Assembly (NCBI RefSeq): GCF_029760955.1
Contig: NZ_CP121682.1
Coordinates: 6,386,001-6,450,000, forward strand
Source of the DNA: Streptomyces cathayae
GTDB taxonomy: Bacteria > Actinomycetota > Actinomycetes > Streptomycetales > Streptomycetaceae
Length of the DNA stretch: 64,000 nucleotides
Direction of reading: 5' to 3'
Positions 16,002 through 25,221 of the stretch are shown piece after piece. Positions within the stretch are counted from its first letter, which is position 1. Each line of letters begins with the position of its first letter. Position numbers and translations under genes: made by a program. Below the pieces are notes generated by a model. That model was given only the letters and a program-made list of their open reading frames with translations, searched no databases and was not told where the DNA came from.

Positions 16002-18812
16002 ATGACAGAGGACCTCTCACCGGCCGAGCGGTACGCGGCAGCACGCAGGCGCGCTGTCGAGCAGGCCACCGCACTCGCCTCCTTCCGCGAGATGTACGAC
16101 TTCGGCCTCGACCCCTTCCAGATCGAGGCCTGCCAGGCGCTCGAAGCGGGGAAGGGCGTGCTGGTGGCCGCGCCCACCGGCTCCGGCAAGACGATCGTCG
16201 GCGAGTTCGCCGTCCACCTCGCCCTCCAGCAGGGCAAGAAGTGCTTCTACACGACCCCCATCAAGGCGCTGTCGAACCAGAAGTACACCGACCTGTGCCG
16301 CCGTTACGGCACCGACAAGGTCGGTCTGCTCACCGGCGACAACAGCATCAACTCCGGCGCCCCCGTGGTCGTGATGACCACCGAGGTGCTGCGGAACATG
16401 CTGTACGCGGGCTCGCAGACGCTCCTCGGCCTCGGATACGTGGTCATGGACGAGGTGCACTACCTCTCCGACCGCTTCCGGGGTGCCGTCTGGGAGGAAG
16501 TGATCATCCACCTCCCCGAGTCGGTGACCCTGGTGTCACTGTCGGCGACGGTGTCGAACGCCGAGGAGTTCGGCGACTGGCTGGACACCGTCCGCGGCGA
16601 CACCGAGGTGATCGTCTCCGAGCACCGGCCCGTGCCGTTGTTCCAGCACGTGCTCGCCGGGCGACGGATCTACGACCTGTTCGAGGAGGGCGAGGGCCGC
16701 AAGAAGGCCGTGAACCCCGACCTCGTGCGGATGGCCCGGATGGAGGCGACCCGCCCGTCGTGGGGCGACCGGCGCCGCGGCCGCACCATGCGTGAGGCGG
16801 ACCGGGAGCGTGAGCGCAGACAGCGCTCACGGGTCTGGACACCGGGCCGCCCCGAGGTGATCGAGCGGCTCGACGCCCAGGGCCTGCTGCCCGCCATCAC
16901 CTTCATCTTCAGCCGTGCCGCCTGCGAGGCCGCCGTCCAGCAGTGCCTGTACGCGGGCCTCAGGCTCAACGACGACCAGGCGAGGGAGCGGGTCCGCTCC
17001 CTCGTCGAGGAGCGCACCGCCTCCATTCCGGCCGAGGACCTGCACGTCCTCGGCTACTACGAGTGGCTGGAGGGCCTGGAGCGCGGCATCGCGGCCCACC
17101 ACGCGGGCATGCTGCCGACGTTCAAGGAGGTCGTCGAGGAACTGTTCGTCCGCGGCCTGGTCAAGGCGGTCTTCGCGACCGAGACCCTCGCCCTCGGCAT
17201 CAACATGCCCGCCCGCTCGGTGGTGCTGGAGAAGCTCGTCAAGTGGAACGGCGAGCAGCACGCCGACATCACCCCCGGCGAGTACACCCAGTTGACCGGC
17301 CGGGCCGGCCGGCGCGGCATCGACGTCGAGGGCCACGCGGTCGTGCTGTGGCAGCGCGGCATGAACCCCGAACACCTCGCGGGACTGGCCGGCACGCGTA
17401 CGTATCCGCTGCGGTCCAGCTTCAAGCCGTCGTACAACATGGCGGTCAACCTGGTCGAGCAGTTCGGCCGGCACCGCTCGCGCGAGCTGCTGGAGACGTC
17501 GTTCGCGCAGTTCCAGGCGGACAAGTCGGTGGTCGGCATCTCGCGGCAGGTGCAGCGCAACGAGGAGGGCCTCGAGGGCTACCAGGCCTCCATGACCTGC
17601 CACCTCGGTGACTTCGAGGAGTACGCGCGGCTGCGCCGCGACCTCAAGGACCGGGAGACGGAGCTGGCCCGCGAGGGCGTGGCGCAGCGGCGCGCGGAGG
17701 CGGCCGTCGCGCTGGAGAAGCTCAAGCCCGGTGACGTCATCCACGTGCCCACCGGCAAGTACGCGGGGCTGGCGCTGGTCCTCGACCCCGGGCTGCCCGC
17801 GGGCCGTGCGGGCGGCCACCGCGGCGTCGAGTACCACGACGGTCCGCGCCCCCTGGTGCTGACCGCGGAGCGGCAGGTCAAGCGGCTGGCGTCGATCGAC
17901 TTCCCGGTGCCCGTCGAGGCGCTGGAGCGGATGCGCATCCCGAAGTCGTTCAACGCGCGCTCACCGCAGTCCCGTCGGGACCTGGCCTCCGCCCTGCGCA
18001 CCAAGGCCGGGCACATCGTGCCGGAGCGGCACCGCAAGGGGCGTTCCCCGGCGGCCGACGACCGGGAGATCACCCGGCTGCGCAAGGAGATCCGGGCGCA
18101 TCCGTGCCACGGCTGCGACGACCGGGAGGACCACGCCCGCTGGGCCGAGCGCTACCACCGGCTGCGGCGGGACACCGCGCAGCTGGAGCGGCGCATCGAG
18201 GGCCGGACGAACACCATCGCCCGCACCTTCGACCGCATCGTCGCCCTGCTGACCGAGTTGGACTATCTGCGGGGCGACGAGGTCACCGAGCACGGCAAGC
18301 GGCTCGCCCGGCTGTACGGCGAACTCGACCTGCTGGCCAGCGAATGCCTGCGCGAGGGCGTCTGGGAGCAACTGGGCCCGGCCGAACTGGCCGCCTGTGT
18401 CTCGGCGCTGGTGTACGAGGCCCGGGTCAGCGACGACGCGATGGCGCCCAAGGTGCCCACCGGCAAGGCGAAGGCCGCGCTCGGCGAGATGGTCCGCATC
18501 TGGGGGCGCCTCGACGCCCTGGAGGAGGACTTCCGGATCACCCAGACCGAAGGCGTGGGGCAGCGCGAGCCCGACCTCGGTTTTGCCTGGGCGGCCTACA
18601 TGTGGGCGTCCGGCACGGGCCTCGACGAGGTGCTGCGTGAGGCGGAGATGCCGGCGGGGGACTTCGTGCGCTGGTGCAAGCAGGTCATCGACGTGCTGGG
18701 CCAGATCTCGGCCGCGGCACCGGCGGTGGAGGGCTCGACGGTCGCGAAGAACGCCCGCAAGGCGGTGGAGGCGCTGCTGAGGGGAGTGGTGGCCTACTCG
18801 TCCGTGGGCTGA
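16002..18812 (+). CDS. helY: HelY/Ski2-like DExH-box RNA helicase
   Basis: 936 residues. Walker A APTGSGKT lies at residues 57-64, followed by the DEVH box (VVMDEVHYLSD) near residue 150, motif III SLSATVSNAEEFGDWL, motif V TETLALGINMPARSV and motif VI QLTGRAGRRGID. The C-terminal third is a helical Ski2-like domain. A CxxC-containing insert (PCHGCDDREDHARW) interrupts it, as in Mtr4-like proteins. It is likely an RNA helicase; position beside tatC matches mycobacterial helY. The ATG at 16002 gives MTEDLSPAERY; a TACGCT at 15986-15991 could drive a nearly leaderless mRNA. Confidence 0.92.
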   Translation: MTEDLSPAERYAAARRRAVEQATALASFREMYDFGLDPFQIEACQALEAGKGVLVAAPTGSGKTIVGEFAVHLALQQGKKCFYTTPIKALSNQKYTDLCRRYGTDKVGLLTGDNSINSGAPVVVMTTEVLRNMLYAGSQTLLGLGYVVMDEVHYLSDRFRGAVWEEVIIHLPESVTLVSLSATVSNAEEFGDWLDTVRGDTEVIVSEHRPVPLFQHVLAGRRIYDLFEEGEGRKKAVNPDLVRMARMEATRPSWGDRRRGRTMREADRERERRQRSRVWTPGRPEVIERLDAQGLLPAITFIFSRAACEAAVQQCLYAGLRLNDDQARERVRSLVEERTASIPAEDLHVLGYYEWLEGLERGIAAHHAGMLPTFKEVVEELFVRGLVKAVFATETLALGINMPARSVVLEKLVKWNGEQHADITPGEYTQLTGRAGRRGIDVEGHAVVLWQRGMNPEHLAGLAGTRTYPLRSSFKPSYNMAVNLVEQFGRHRSRELLETSFAQFQADKSVVGISRQVQRNEEGLEGYQASMTCHLGDFEEYARLRRDLKDRETELAREGVAQRRAEAAVALEKLKPGDVIHVPTGKYAGLALVLDPGLPAGRAGGHRGVEYHDGPRPLVLTAERQVKRLASIDFPVPVEALERMRIPKSFNARSPQSRRDLASALRTKAGHIVPERHRKGRSPAADDREITRLRKEIRAHPCHGCDDREDHARWAERYHRLRRDTAQLERRIEGRTNTIARTFDRIVALLTELDYLRGDEVTEHGKRLARLYGELDLLASECLREGVWEQLGPAELAACVSALVYEARVSDDAMAPKVPTGKAKAALGEMVRIWGRLDALEEDFRITQTEGVGQREPDLGFAWAAYMWASGTGLDEVLREAEMPAGDFVRWCKQVIDVLGQISAAAPAVEGSTVAKNARKAVEALLRGVVAYSSVG

Positions 18813-18886
18813 CCGCCCCCGGCGCTCCACCCCGCCGGCCCGGCCCGCCCGGCCCGGGTCCGCCCCGTCCCGTCCGGTACGCCGTG

Positions 18887-18917
18887 AAGCCCGGCGCGCT
18901 CCGTGCGCGCCGGGCTT
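18887..18917 (+). terminator. Terminator after helY
   Basis: A perfect 13-bp stem (AAGCCCGGCGCGC and its complement) with loop TCCGT sits 75 bases after the helY stop. Confidence 0.8.
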
Positions 18918-19347
18918 CTGCGTCCGGTGCGCCCCTGCCGGGAGCATGACGCGGTGGTTCCATGGGCAGAATCGGGACCCGCACGGCCCCGGGCGCCCCG
19001 CCCCTTCTTCGCGGTCCTCGGGTTCCTCGCGCCACCGCGCGGCGCGCACGCCCTTCACCCTTCACGGTGAGTGAATATCGCACGTCCGTACGTGATGACG
19101 CAGGGTGTTCGACCGGAATCGCAGCGTGTAAATGGGCTCCAGAGTACTCCTGCCCCAGCGGCCGTTTCCGGCACTTGCTGAATATGACACGGCGATGATC
19201 CGGTCGGACTAAGCTCGCCCGCAGCGCACCGAGTTGGGATGGATTCGTGCGTTTGTTCCCCGTTGTGTGGATGTCTTCCGCGGTTTCCTGATCCAGCACA
19301 TCTCGTATGTCCCCCCGACCGCCAGCCGATTCGTTCCAGAGGCCTAC
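18918..19347. other. Non-coding region upstream of the rar conservon
   Basis: About 430 bases without a convincing gene. Codon-position GC bias is absent and the longest frames are unconserved. It contains several short palindromic pieces near 19056-19100 (TTCACCCTTCACGGTGAGTGAA and CACGTCCGTACGTG), which are plausible regulator sites, and should hold the promoter of rarABCDE. I cannot place a -10 with confidence. Confidence 0.5.
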
Positions 19348-20976
19348 ATGGTGAGTGTCCAATCCCCGCCCGTTCGCCGTGAACTTCCCTATGCGCGCGT
19401 GCTGTTGCTCCCCGCCGTACTGATGGCCGCGGCAACCGGAGCCGCCGTCGCCCTGGTGACGGAGCCCGCCCGGATCGCCGTCGGCGTGTGCGGTGCCGTC
19501 GCCACCCTGCTGGTGACCGCCGCCGCGGCCGAGGCGGTACGCCGCGGCCGTCTCCTGCGGGACGAGCGTGCCGGGCACGATCGTCACCGTGCGTATCTGG
19601 AGGCGCGGATCGCCGCCCACGAAACGGAGACGCTGCACTTCACGGACGCCGTCGTGCCCGAGGCCCTGGACTTCCTGCACCGCGGAAACACCCCCAGGGA
19701 GGTGCTCCTCCACCTCAAGGAGGTCAACCCGGCCTGGCGTGATCTGCCCCGGTACCAGATCGAACTCCTCAAGACGATGCTGAAGATCATCGACGACGAG
19801 GAAGCACTGCGCGACTCCTCCCAGCGCTCCTTCGTCAGCATCGCCCGCCGCGTCCAGGCGATCGTCCATCAGCAGGCCAAGGAACTGAGGGAGATGGAGG
19901 AGGACCACGGCCGCAACCCCGAGGTCTTCGACGACCTGCTCCGCATCGACCACGGCACCGCGATGATCGGCCGCCTCGCCGACTCCATCTCCGTACTCGG
20001 CGGCGGCCGTCCCGGACGCCAGTGGCCCCAGCCGGTCGCCCTCTACAGCGTGCTGCGCGGCGCCATGTCCCGCATCCTCGAGTACCGCCGCATCGACCTG
20101 AAGTCCATCGCCAAGGTCAACATCAAGGGCATCTCCGTCGAGCCCGTCATCCACGCCGTCGCCGAACTCCTCGACAACGCCACGCGGTACTCGCCGCCCC
20201 ACACCAAGGTCCACGTCACCGCCATCGAGGTGCAGACCGGCGTCGCCATCGAGATCGAGGACGCCGGAGTCAGCCTCGACGAGCAGGCCCGGACCCGGAT
20301 CGAGACCAAACTGGAGCAGGCCAAGGCCGGTGTCGACCTCCAGGACCTCGGGGTCAGCCCGCGCCTGGGCCTCGCCGTCATCGGCCGGCTCTGCTCCGGC
20401 TACGACATGCAGGTCTCACTGCGGGCCTCCGCCTACGGCGGCGTCCGCGCCGTCCTCGTCGTGCCGAGCGACATGATGACCACCGAACCCGGCGTCGGCC
20501 TCGCCCACGGCATCGGGGCGACCGCGGTGCCCCTGCAGATCGACGCGCTCCCGGGCCCCCAGCGCGCTCCCAAGAAGCGCCGCCCCACCAGCCCGACCGT
20601 CCCCACCACCGTCTCCATGGAGGACGAGGTCCCCGTGGTCACCGAGTGGACCGCGGGCGGCCTGCCGCAGCGCCGCAGCCGGGTGAAGACCCCGCTGTCC
20701 CAGCGGTACGCCGAACGGGCCGCCGCCGAACGGGCCGAACGGGAGGCCGCCGAACGGGGCGAGACCGTGCAGTCCCCCTGGGCGACGCCCGAGCCCGCGA
20801 AGCCGAAGGACGACCGCGAACCCGGGCTGTGGGTCGACGCGTTCTGGGACGGACTGAAGAAGGACCTCGAACCCGGCGTCCACCCCACCGACTTCACCCG
20901 GAACCCGACCGCGTACCTGCATCTGATCAACGAACCGGCCCGTACCGAGGCCGACGACGAGGGGGACCTGAAGTGA
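19348..20976 (+). CDS. rarA: Conservon sensor-like ATPase RarA
   Basis: 542 residues. Two hydrophobic segments near the N-terminus (about residues 17-37 and 47-66) are followed by a long helical region and a histidine-kinase-type ATPase domain with N-box AVAELLDNATRYSP, EIEDAGVSL and LGLAVIGRLC. A recognisable phospho-acceptor H box is missing. The C-terminus is Pro/Arg-rich and disordered. It heads a five-gene conservon (rar, Cvn9 in S. coelicolor) proposed to act like a eukaryotic G-protein-coupled system at the membrane, influencing aerial growth and antibiotics. The ATG at 19348 (MVSVQSPPVRRELP) is chosen; a longer frame from 19234 is possible. The stop overlaps rarB. Confidence 0.9.
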   Translation: MVSVQSPPVRRELPYARVLLLPAVLMAAATGAAVALVTEPARIAVGVCGAVATLLVTAAAAEAVRRGRLLRDERAGHDRHRAYLEARIAAHETETLHFTDAVVPEALDFLHRGNTPREVLLHLKEVNPAWRDLPRYQIELLKTMLKIIDDEEALRDSSQRSFVSIARRVQAIVHQQAKELREMEEDHGRNPEVFDDLLRIDHGTAMIGRLADSISVLGGGRPGRQWPQPVALYSVLRGAMSRILEYRRIDLKSIAKVNIKGISVEPVIHAVAELLDNATRYSPPHTKVHVTAIEVQTGVAIEIEDAGVSLDEQARTRIETKLEQAKAGVDLQDLGVSPRLGLAVIGRLCSGYDMQVSLRASAYGGVRAVLVVPSDMMTTEPGVGLAHGIGATAVPLQIDALPGPQRAPKKRRPTSPTVPTTVSMEDEVPVVTEWTAGGLPQRRSRVKTPLSQRYAERAAAERAEREAAERGETVQSPWATPEPAKPKDDREPGLWVDAFWDGLKKDLEPGVHPTDFTRNPTAYLHLINEPARTEADDEGDLK

Positions 20977-21380
20977 TCCAGCAACGCGCCAACTTCGACT
21001 GGATGCTCAAGGAGCTCGCCGACGGCGTACCCGGCGTCGAGATGATCGTGGTCCTCTCGGCGGACGGCCTGCGCATCGCCCGCTACGGCGGCGAGCCGGA
21101 CGCCGCCGACCGGGTCGCCGCGGCCTGCGCCGGCGTGCAGAGCCTCGCCGGCGCCGTTGCCGGGGAACTCCCGCGCAGCGACGGCGAGATGAAGATGGTG
21201 ATCATCGAGATCAACGGCGGCTACTTCTATCTGATGGCCGCCGGCGCCAACGCCTACCTCGCGGTGCTCTCCGACATGACCTGCGAACCCGGGCGGATGG
21301 GGGCCATGATGCGCGACCTCGTCGTCCGCATCGGCGCCCACCTCACCAGTCCGCCCCGCCGGAACGGGCAGACCGTATGA
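20973..21380 (+). CDS. rarB: Conservon Roadblock/LC7 protein RarB
   Basis: 135 residues with a Roadblock/LC7 fold: FDWMLKELADGVPGVEMIVV, LSADGLRIAR, AACAGVQSLAGAVAGEL and MVIIEINGGYFYLMAAG. In related systems (MglB of Myxococcus) this fold regulates a small Ras-like GTPase as a GTPase-activating partner, here presumably RarD. The GTG start overlaps the rarA stop (GTGA), indicating translational coupling. Confidence 0.93.
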   Translation: MIQQRANFDWMLKELADGVPGVEMIVVLSADGLRIARYGGEPDAADRVAAACAGVQSLAGAVAGELPRSDGEMKMVIIEINGGYFYLMAAGANAYLAVLSDMTCEPGRMGAMMRDLVVRIGAHLTSPPRRNGQTV

Positions 21381-21781
21381 CGCCTCCACAACGCCAGAGG
21401 CACGCCCCCGGGGAGAGCCCCCCTCCGGAACCGGCCCAGGCCAAGGAAGGCGAGCTGCCCAACCCGGAACGGCTGTACGTCGTCGCCGGGGCGGACGGGA
21501 ACCGCGCGGACCTCGACCTCGTCACGCTGATCGTGGCGCGGGTCGAGGACCCGCCGCCCTCCGCCACACCCGAGCAGGCGGCACTGCTCCGGCTCTGTGC
21601 CGCCCCCCTGTCCGTGGCCGAGCTCTCGGCCTACCTCAGCCTGCCGTTCAGCGTGGTGACCGTGCTGCTCACCGAGATGCTGACGGCGGAACTGGTGCAG
21701 GAACGCGCCCCGATCGCCCGTCAGGCGCTTCCCGACCGTTCCCTTCTCGAAGCGGTGATGCATGGACTTCAAAGGCTCTGA
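21377..21781 (+). CDS. rarC: Conservon DUF742 protein RarC
   Basis: 134 residues of the DUF742 family, the third conservon component. It has a Pro-rich N-terminus, then RLYVVAGADGNRADLDLVTL and a winged-helix-like region (LRLCAAPLSVAELSAYLSLP, FSVVTVLLTEML). Biochemical role is unknown; proposed to bridge the sensor and the GTPase. The ATG overlaps the rarB stop (ATGA). Confidence 0.92.
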   Translation: MTPPQRQRHAPGESPPPEPAQAKEGELPNPERLYVVAGADGNRADLDLVTLIVARVEDPPPSATPEQAALLRLCAAPLSVAELSAYLSLPFSVVTVLLTEMLTAELVQERAPIARQALPDRSLLEAVMHGLQRL

Positions 21782-22382
21782 GACCATCCCGGGCCCACGG
21801 ACCGAGGATCAGCTGCCGCACACGGCCGAGGCCGCGGCGAAGATCGTCATCGTGGGCGGGTTCGGGGTCGGCAAGACGACCATGGTCGGGTCGGTCAGCG
21901 AGATCAAGCCGCTGACCACCGAGGAGACCATGACCCAGGCCGGCGTCGGAGTCGACGACAACTTCGGTTCCGCGACCAAGACGGCCACCACGGTGGCCAT
22001 GGACTTCGGGCGCATCAAGATCAGCGACCAGCTGGTGCTCTACCTCTTCGGCACCCCGGGCCAGGAGCGGTTCTGGTTCCTGTGGAACGGGCTGTTCGAG
22101 GGGGCGCTCGGCGCGGTGGTGCTGGTCGACACGCGGCGCCTCGAAGTCAGCTTCGACGTCATGGGACGGCTGGAGGAACGCGGGGTGCCGTTCGTCGTCG
22201 CCGTCAACTCCTTCCCGGGGGCGCCCCGTTACCCGCTGAAGGACCTGCGTACGGCGCTCGATCTGTCCGAGGACGTTCCCATCATGGAGTGCGATGTGCG
22301 ACGCCGGGCCTCCAGCCGGGACGTCCTGATGACGCTGATGCGGTTCCTGCACTCGCTCGCCATGACGAGGTCGCTCGCCTGA
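21762..22382 (+). CDS. rarD: Conservon small GTPase RarD
   Basis: 206 residues with the P-loop GGFGVGKTT (residues 32-40), the switch region around TMTQAGVGVDD, G3 motif GTPGQERFWF and a NSF (not NKxD) motif in the guanine-specificity position (VAVNSFPGAP). It belongs to the MglA/Ras-like conservon GTPases. It starts 20 bases before the rarC stop, so the two are translationally coupled. RarB is the likely regulatory partner. Confidence 0.92.
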   Translation: MDFKGSETIPGPRTEDQLPHTAEAAAKIVIVGGFGVGKTTMVGSVSEIKPLTTEETMTQAGVGVDDNFGSATKTATTVAMDFGRIKISDQLVLYLFGTPGQERFWFLWNGLFEGALGAVVLVDTRRLEVSFDVMGRLEERGVPFVVAVNSFPGAPRYPLKDLRTALDLSEDVPIMECDVRRRASSRDVLMTLMRFLHSLAMTRSLA

Positions 22383-22474
22383 CCCCGCCGTCCGGCCCGC
22401 CCCGTCGCGCCGTGTGCCCCGAACCGCCTCGTCCCCCCGCCCTCTGCTCTTCCTCCCTTTCCGGAGCGACCACT

Positions 22475-24040
22475 GTGACGCCTGAATCCCACTCCCCGGC
22501 CGGAACGGACGCCCCCCGGCTCGGCCCGCCCCCCGGCTGCCCCGCGCACGGCCTGGGTCCCGGAGGGCTGCCCCGGCTGCACGAGTCGGCGGACCTGAAG
22601 AAGCTGTACGAGGAACTCCGCGCCGAACACGGCCCCGTGGCCCCGGCGCTGCTCCACGACGACGTGCCCGTGTGGGTGGTCCTCGGTCACGCCGAGAACC
22701 TGCACATGGTGCGCACCCCCGCGCAGTACACCAAGGACAGCCGTATCTGGTCCCCGCTCCGGGACGGCCTGGTCAAACCCGACCACCCGCTGATGCCGCA
22801 CATCGCCTGGCAGCCGATGTGCGCCCACGCCGAGGGCGACGAACACAAGCGGCTGCGCGGCGTGATCGACTTCGCCGTGTCGACCATCGACTTCCGCAGT
22901 CTGCGCCGACACATCAACCGCTGCACCCAGCGTCTCGTCAACCGGTTCTGCGAAGTGGGCGAGGCCGAGGTCGTCAGCCAGTTCGCCGAGCACCTGCCGA
23001 TGGCCGTGATGTGCCACGTCCTGGGCATGCCCGACGAGTACAACGACCGGATGGTCGAGGCGGCCCGTGACATGCTCAGGGGCACCGAGACCGCCATCGC
23101 CAGCAACGAGTACATCATGGGCGCCCTGAGCCGGCTCACCGCGCGCCGCAGGGCGGAGCAGCGGGAGGACTTCGCCAGTCATCTCGTCACCCACCCGGCC
23201 GGGCTGACCGACGACGAGGTCAGGGAGCACCTGCGGGTGGTGCTCATCGCCGCCTACGAGTCGACGGCCAACCTCCTCGCCAACGTGCTGCGCACGGTGC
23301 TGGTCGACCCGCGCTTCCGCGCCCAGCTCAACGGCGGGCAGATGACGGTGCCGGAGGCGGTCGAGCAACTGCTGTGGGACGAACCGCCGTTCAGCACCAT
23401 CTTCGCCTACTTCGCCAAGCAGGAGACGGAACTCGGCGGCCAGCGCATCCGCAAGGGCGACGGTCTGCTGTTCGCTCCCGCCCCGGCCAACGTGGACCCG
23501 CGGGTACGCCCGGACCCCGCCGCCCACATGCAGGGCAACCGCTCCCACCTGGCCTTCGGCGGCGGCCCGCACGAGTGCCCCGGACAGGACATCGGGCGCG
23601 CCATCGCCGAGATCGGCGTCGACGCGCTGCTGATGCGGCTGCCCGACCTCGAACTCGACGTCGACGACGAGGACCTGCGCCACGCCGAGTCCATCGCCTC
23701 CCGGCATCTCATCGAGCTGCCCGTCCAGTTCATGCCCAGGCCGCCCCAGGAGGTGACCCAGCAGCCGAACCACGACCACCGGCCGTCCCCACGGCCCGAC
23801 TGGCACATCGGCGCCCCCGAGCCGGAGCGGCAGGCCACGCCGTCGCCCGCCGTCCGCCCCGAGCCGGACGTCCGCCCCGAGCCGTTCGGGCACCACGACG
23901 TTCCCGCGCCGCGGTCCCCGGCCCCGCCACAGCCCGCCGGGCCGGTGGCGGAACCGGCGACGACCGCGACCGCGGCCGCCGAACCCGCCCGCCCGGCCGG
24001 CGCCTGGCACCGCTTCCTGCGGTGGTGGGGCGGTGACTGA
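22475..24040 (+). CDS. rarE: Conservon cytochrome P450 RarE with atypical K-helix and Pro-rich tail
   Basis: 521 residues. The P450 core (about 1-417) has the heme-binding loop FGGGPHECPG with Cys368. The I helix reads IAAYESTAN in place of the usual AGxET. At the K-helix position the invariant ExxR is replaced by EQLLW (Glu297-Trp301), as described for the CYP157 family. Residues about 418-521 are a Pro/Ala-rich, probably disordered extension ending in WHRFLRWWGGD, which could form a short membrane-binding helix. The GTG at 22475 follows CCGGAGCG. It is the last gene of the conservon, 92 bases after rarD. Catalytic activity is uncertain. Confidence 0.9.
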   Translation: MTPESHSPAGTDAPRLGPPPGCPAHGLGPGGLPRLHESADLKKLYEELRAEHGPVAPALLHDDVPVWVVLGHAENLHMVRTPAQYTKDSRIWSPLRDGLVKPDHPLMPHIAWQPMCAHAEGDEHKRLRGVIDFAVSTIDFRSLRRHINRCTQRLVNRFCEVGEAEVVSQFAEHLPMAVMCHVLGMPDEYNDRMVEAARDMLRGTETAIASNEYIMGALSRLTARRRAEQREDFASHLVTHPAGLTDDEVREHLRVVLIAAYESTANLLANVLRTVLVDPRFRAQLNGGQMTVPEAVEQLLWDEPPFSTIFAYFAKQETELGGQRIRKGDGLLFAPAPANVDPRVRPDPAAHMQGNRSHLAFGGGPHECPGQDIGRAIAEIGVDALLMRLPDLELDVDDEDLRHAESIASRHLIELPVQFMPRPPQEVTQQPNHDHRPSPRPDWHIGAPEPERQATPSPAVRPEPDVRPEPFGHHDVPAPRSPAPPQPAGPVAEPATTATAAAEPARPAGAWHRFLRWWGGD

Positions 24041-24050
24041 ACACGTGCCT

Positions 24051-24078
24051 GGTGCTCCACTCTGAAGGGCGGGGCACC
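24051..24078 (+). terminator. Terminator of the rar operon
   Basis: GGTGCTCC pairs with GGGGCACC (8 bp, one G-U) around a 12-base loop, 10 bases after the rarE stop. Confidence 0.55.
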
Positions 24079-24116
24079 GGACATCCTCGCCGAGCGGCCC
24101 GTAGAGACGCGGTGTC

Positions 24117-24250
24117 ACTGCTGATGTCGCCCCTGTGGAGGTCTTGTAAGACCATCTCCGGGTGGCAAGGGCCTGTGAAGCAGGAACCCGAGGGAGTGCC
24201 GCGTGGCGGTGCTGACCGCAATCGCCTGCGTTCAGGCAGGCGAGGGCGTC
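24117..24250 (+). mobile_element. Solo right-end/omega-RNA-like remnant of a TnpB (IS605/IS1341-type) element
   Basis: A structured stretch with no gene of its own. It contains GGTCTTGTAAGACC (a 6-bp hairpin, 24139-24152), then GGCCTGTGAAGCAGGAACCC, and finally AATCGCCTGCGTTCAGGCAGGCGAGG as a 7-bp perfect hairpin (24223-24242) with loop GTTCAG. The layout (a scaffold with AAGCAGGAACCC, then a terminal hairpin with TTCAG loop followed by GAGG) is what I recall at the 3' end of streptomycete tnpB genes, where the guide RNA is made. In one frame it reads GPVKQEPEG, resembling a TnpB C-terminal tail. No tnpB core is present. The end of the remnant supplies the stop codon of the neighbouring minus-strand gene. 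Confidence 0.45.
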
Positions 24251-25202
24251 AACGACCGGCTGCCCACTGCTCGTACGAGGTCCAGGCCGCGAGCGTCCGG
24301 CGACTGTGCAGCCGGTGCTCCACGCCCGTCACCGGATCGGTGAACTCCAGCGTCCGTGCCAGCAGTTGCAGCGGGCGCCGGAAATCACCGGCCGGGACGG
24401 GCGCGGTCACCTCGGGGTACAGCGGGTCGCCGAGGATCGGCACGCCCAGAGCGCTCATGTGCACCCGCAGCTGATGGGTCTGCCCGGTACCGGGCACCAG
24501 CCGGTACCGGGCCGGTCCGTCCGCCCGGTGGCCCAGGAGCTCGACCCGGCTCAGCGCGTTCGGCTCCCCCTCGACCTCGCGGGCGGTCAGCACCCCGCGC
24601 TCCTTCACGATCCGGCTGCGCACGGTCCGGGGCAGGGCGAGCGCGGGATCGTGCGGGGCGACGGCCTCGTACTCCTTGTGCACCCGCCGGTCCCGGAACA
24701 GCGTCTGGTACGCGCCGCGCTCCTCGGGCCGCACGGTGAACAGCACCAGCCCCGCGGTGAGCCGGTCGAGGCGGTGCGCGGCACCCAGCAGGGGGATGCC
24801 GAGCTCGCGGCGCAGCCGCGCCAGCGCGGTCTCGGAGACATGGCTGCCACGCGGTGTGGTGGCCAGGAAGTGGGGCTTGTCGGCGACGACGACGTGCTCG
24901 TCCCGGTACACGATCTCCAGCGGGAAGGGCACCGGCACCTCGGCGGGCAGCTCCCGGTGGAACCACACGTACAGCCCCGGCGCGTACGGGGTGTCCGCCG
25001 GTACGGGCCGCCCGTCCGCCCCCACGATCAGCCCCGCGTCGAACATGCCGTCGACGGCCCCGGAGCCGATCGGGAGCCGGGCCACCAGATGCTCCCGCAC
25101 GGTGGCCCCCGGCCCCGCCGCGGGCAGCCTCAGCCGCACCGGGTCCACACCGTCGCGCTGCGGCAGCGGGGAGGGCGGAAGGATCCGGCGTCTGCGTCTC
25201 AC
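24249..25202 (-). CDS. RluA-family pseudouridine synthase
   Basis: 317 residues. The catalytic motif AAHRLDRLTAGLVLF contains the Asp that attacks the uridine C1'. Other family segments are VVVADKPHFLATTPRG, FRDRRVHKEYEAV, GQTHQLRVHMSALGVPILGD and an N-terminal S4-like region (TVREHLVARL). It modifies rRNA or tRNA uridines; the exact site is unclear. The GTG at 25202 (VRRRRRILPP) is chosen; a TTG at 25211 would add three residues. The stop codon falls in the presumed TnpB right-end remnant, so the last residues may have been altered. Confidence 0.88.
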   Translation of the reverse strand: MRRRRRILPPSPLPQRDGVDPVRLRLPAAGPGATVREHLVARLPIGSGAVDGMFDAGLIVGADGRPVPADTPYAPGLYVWFHRELPAEVPVPFPLEIVYRDEHVVVADKPHFLATTPRGSHVSETALARLRRELGIPLLGAAHRLDRLTAGLVLFTVRPEERGAYQTLFRDRRVHKEYEAVAPHDPALALPRTVRSRIVKERGVLTAREVEGEPNALSRVELLGHRADGPARYRLVPGTGQTHQLRVHMSALGVPILGDPLYPEVTAPVPAGDFRRPLQLLARTLEFTDPVTGVEHRLHSRRTLAAWTSYEQWAAGR

Positions 25203-25221
25203 GAGGGCCAAGGTTACGGCC

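Noticed and set aside
24117..24250. Cobalamin or other metabolite riboswitch
   Set aside because: It lacks the B12 box and other riboswitch cores. It is not upstream of a same-strand gene, since the next gene is convergent.
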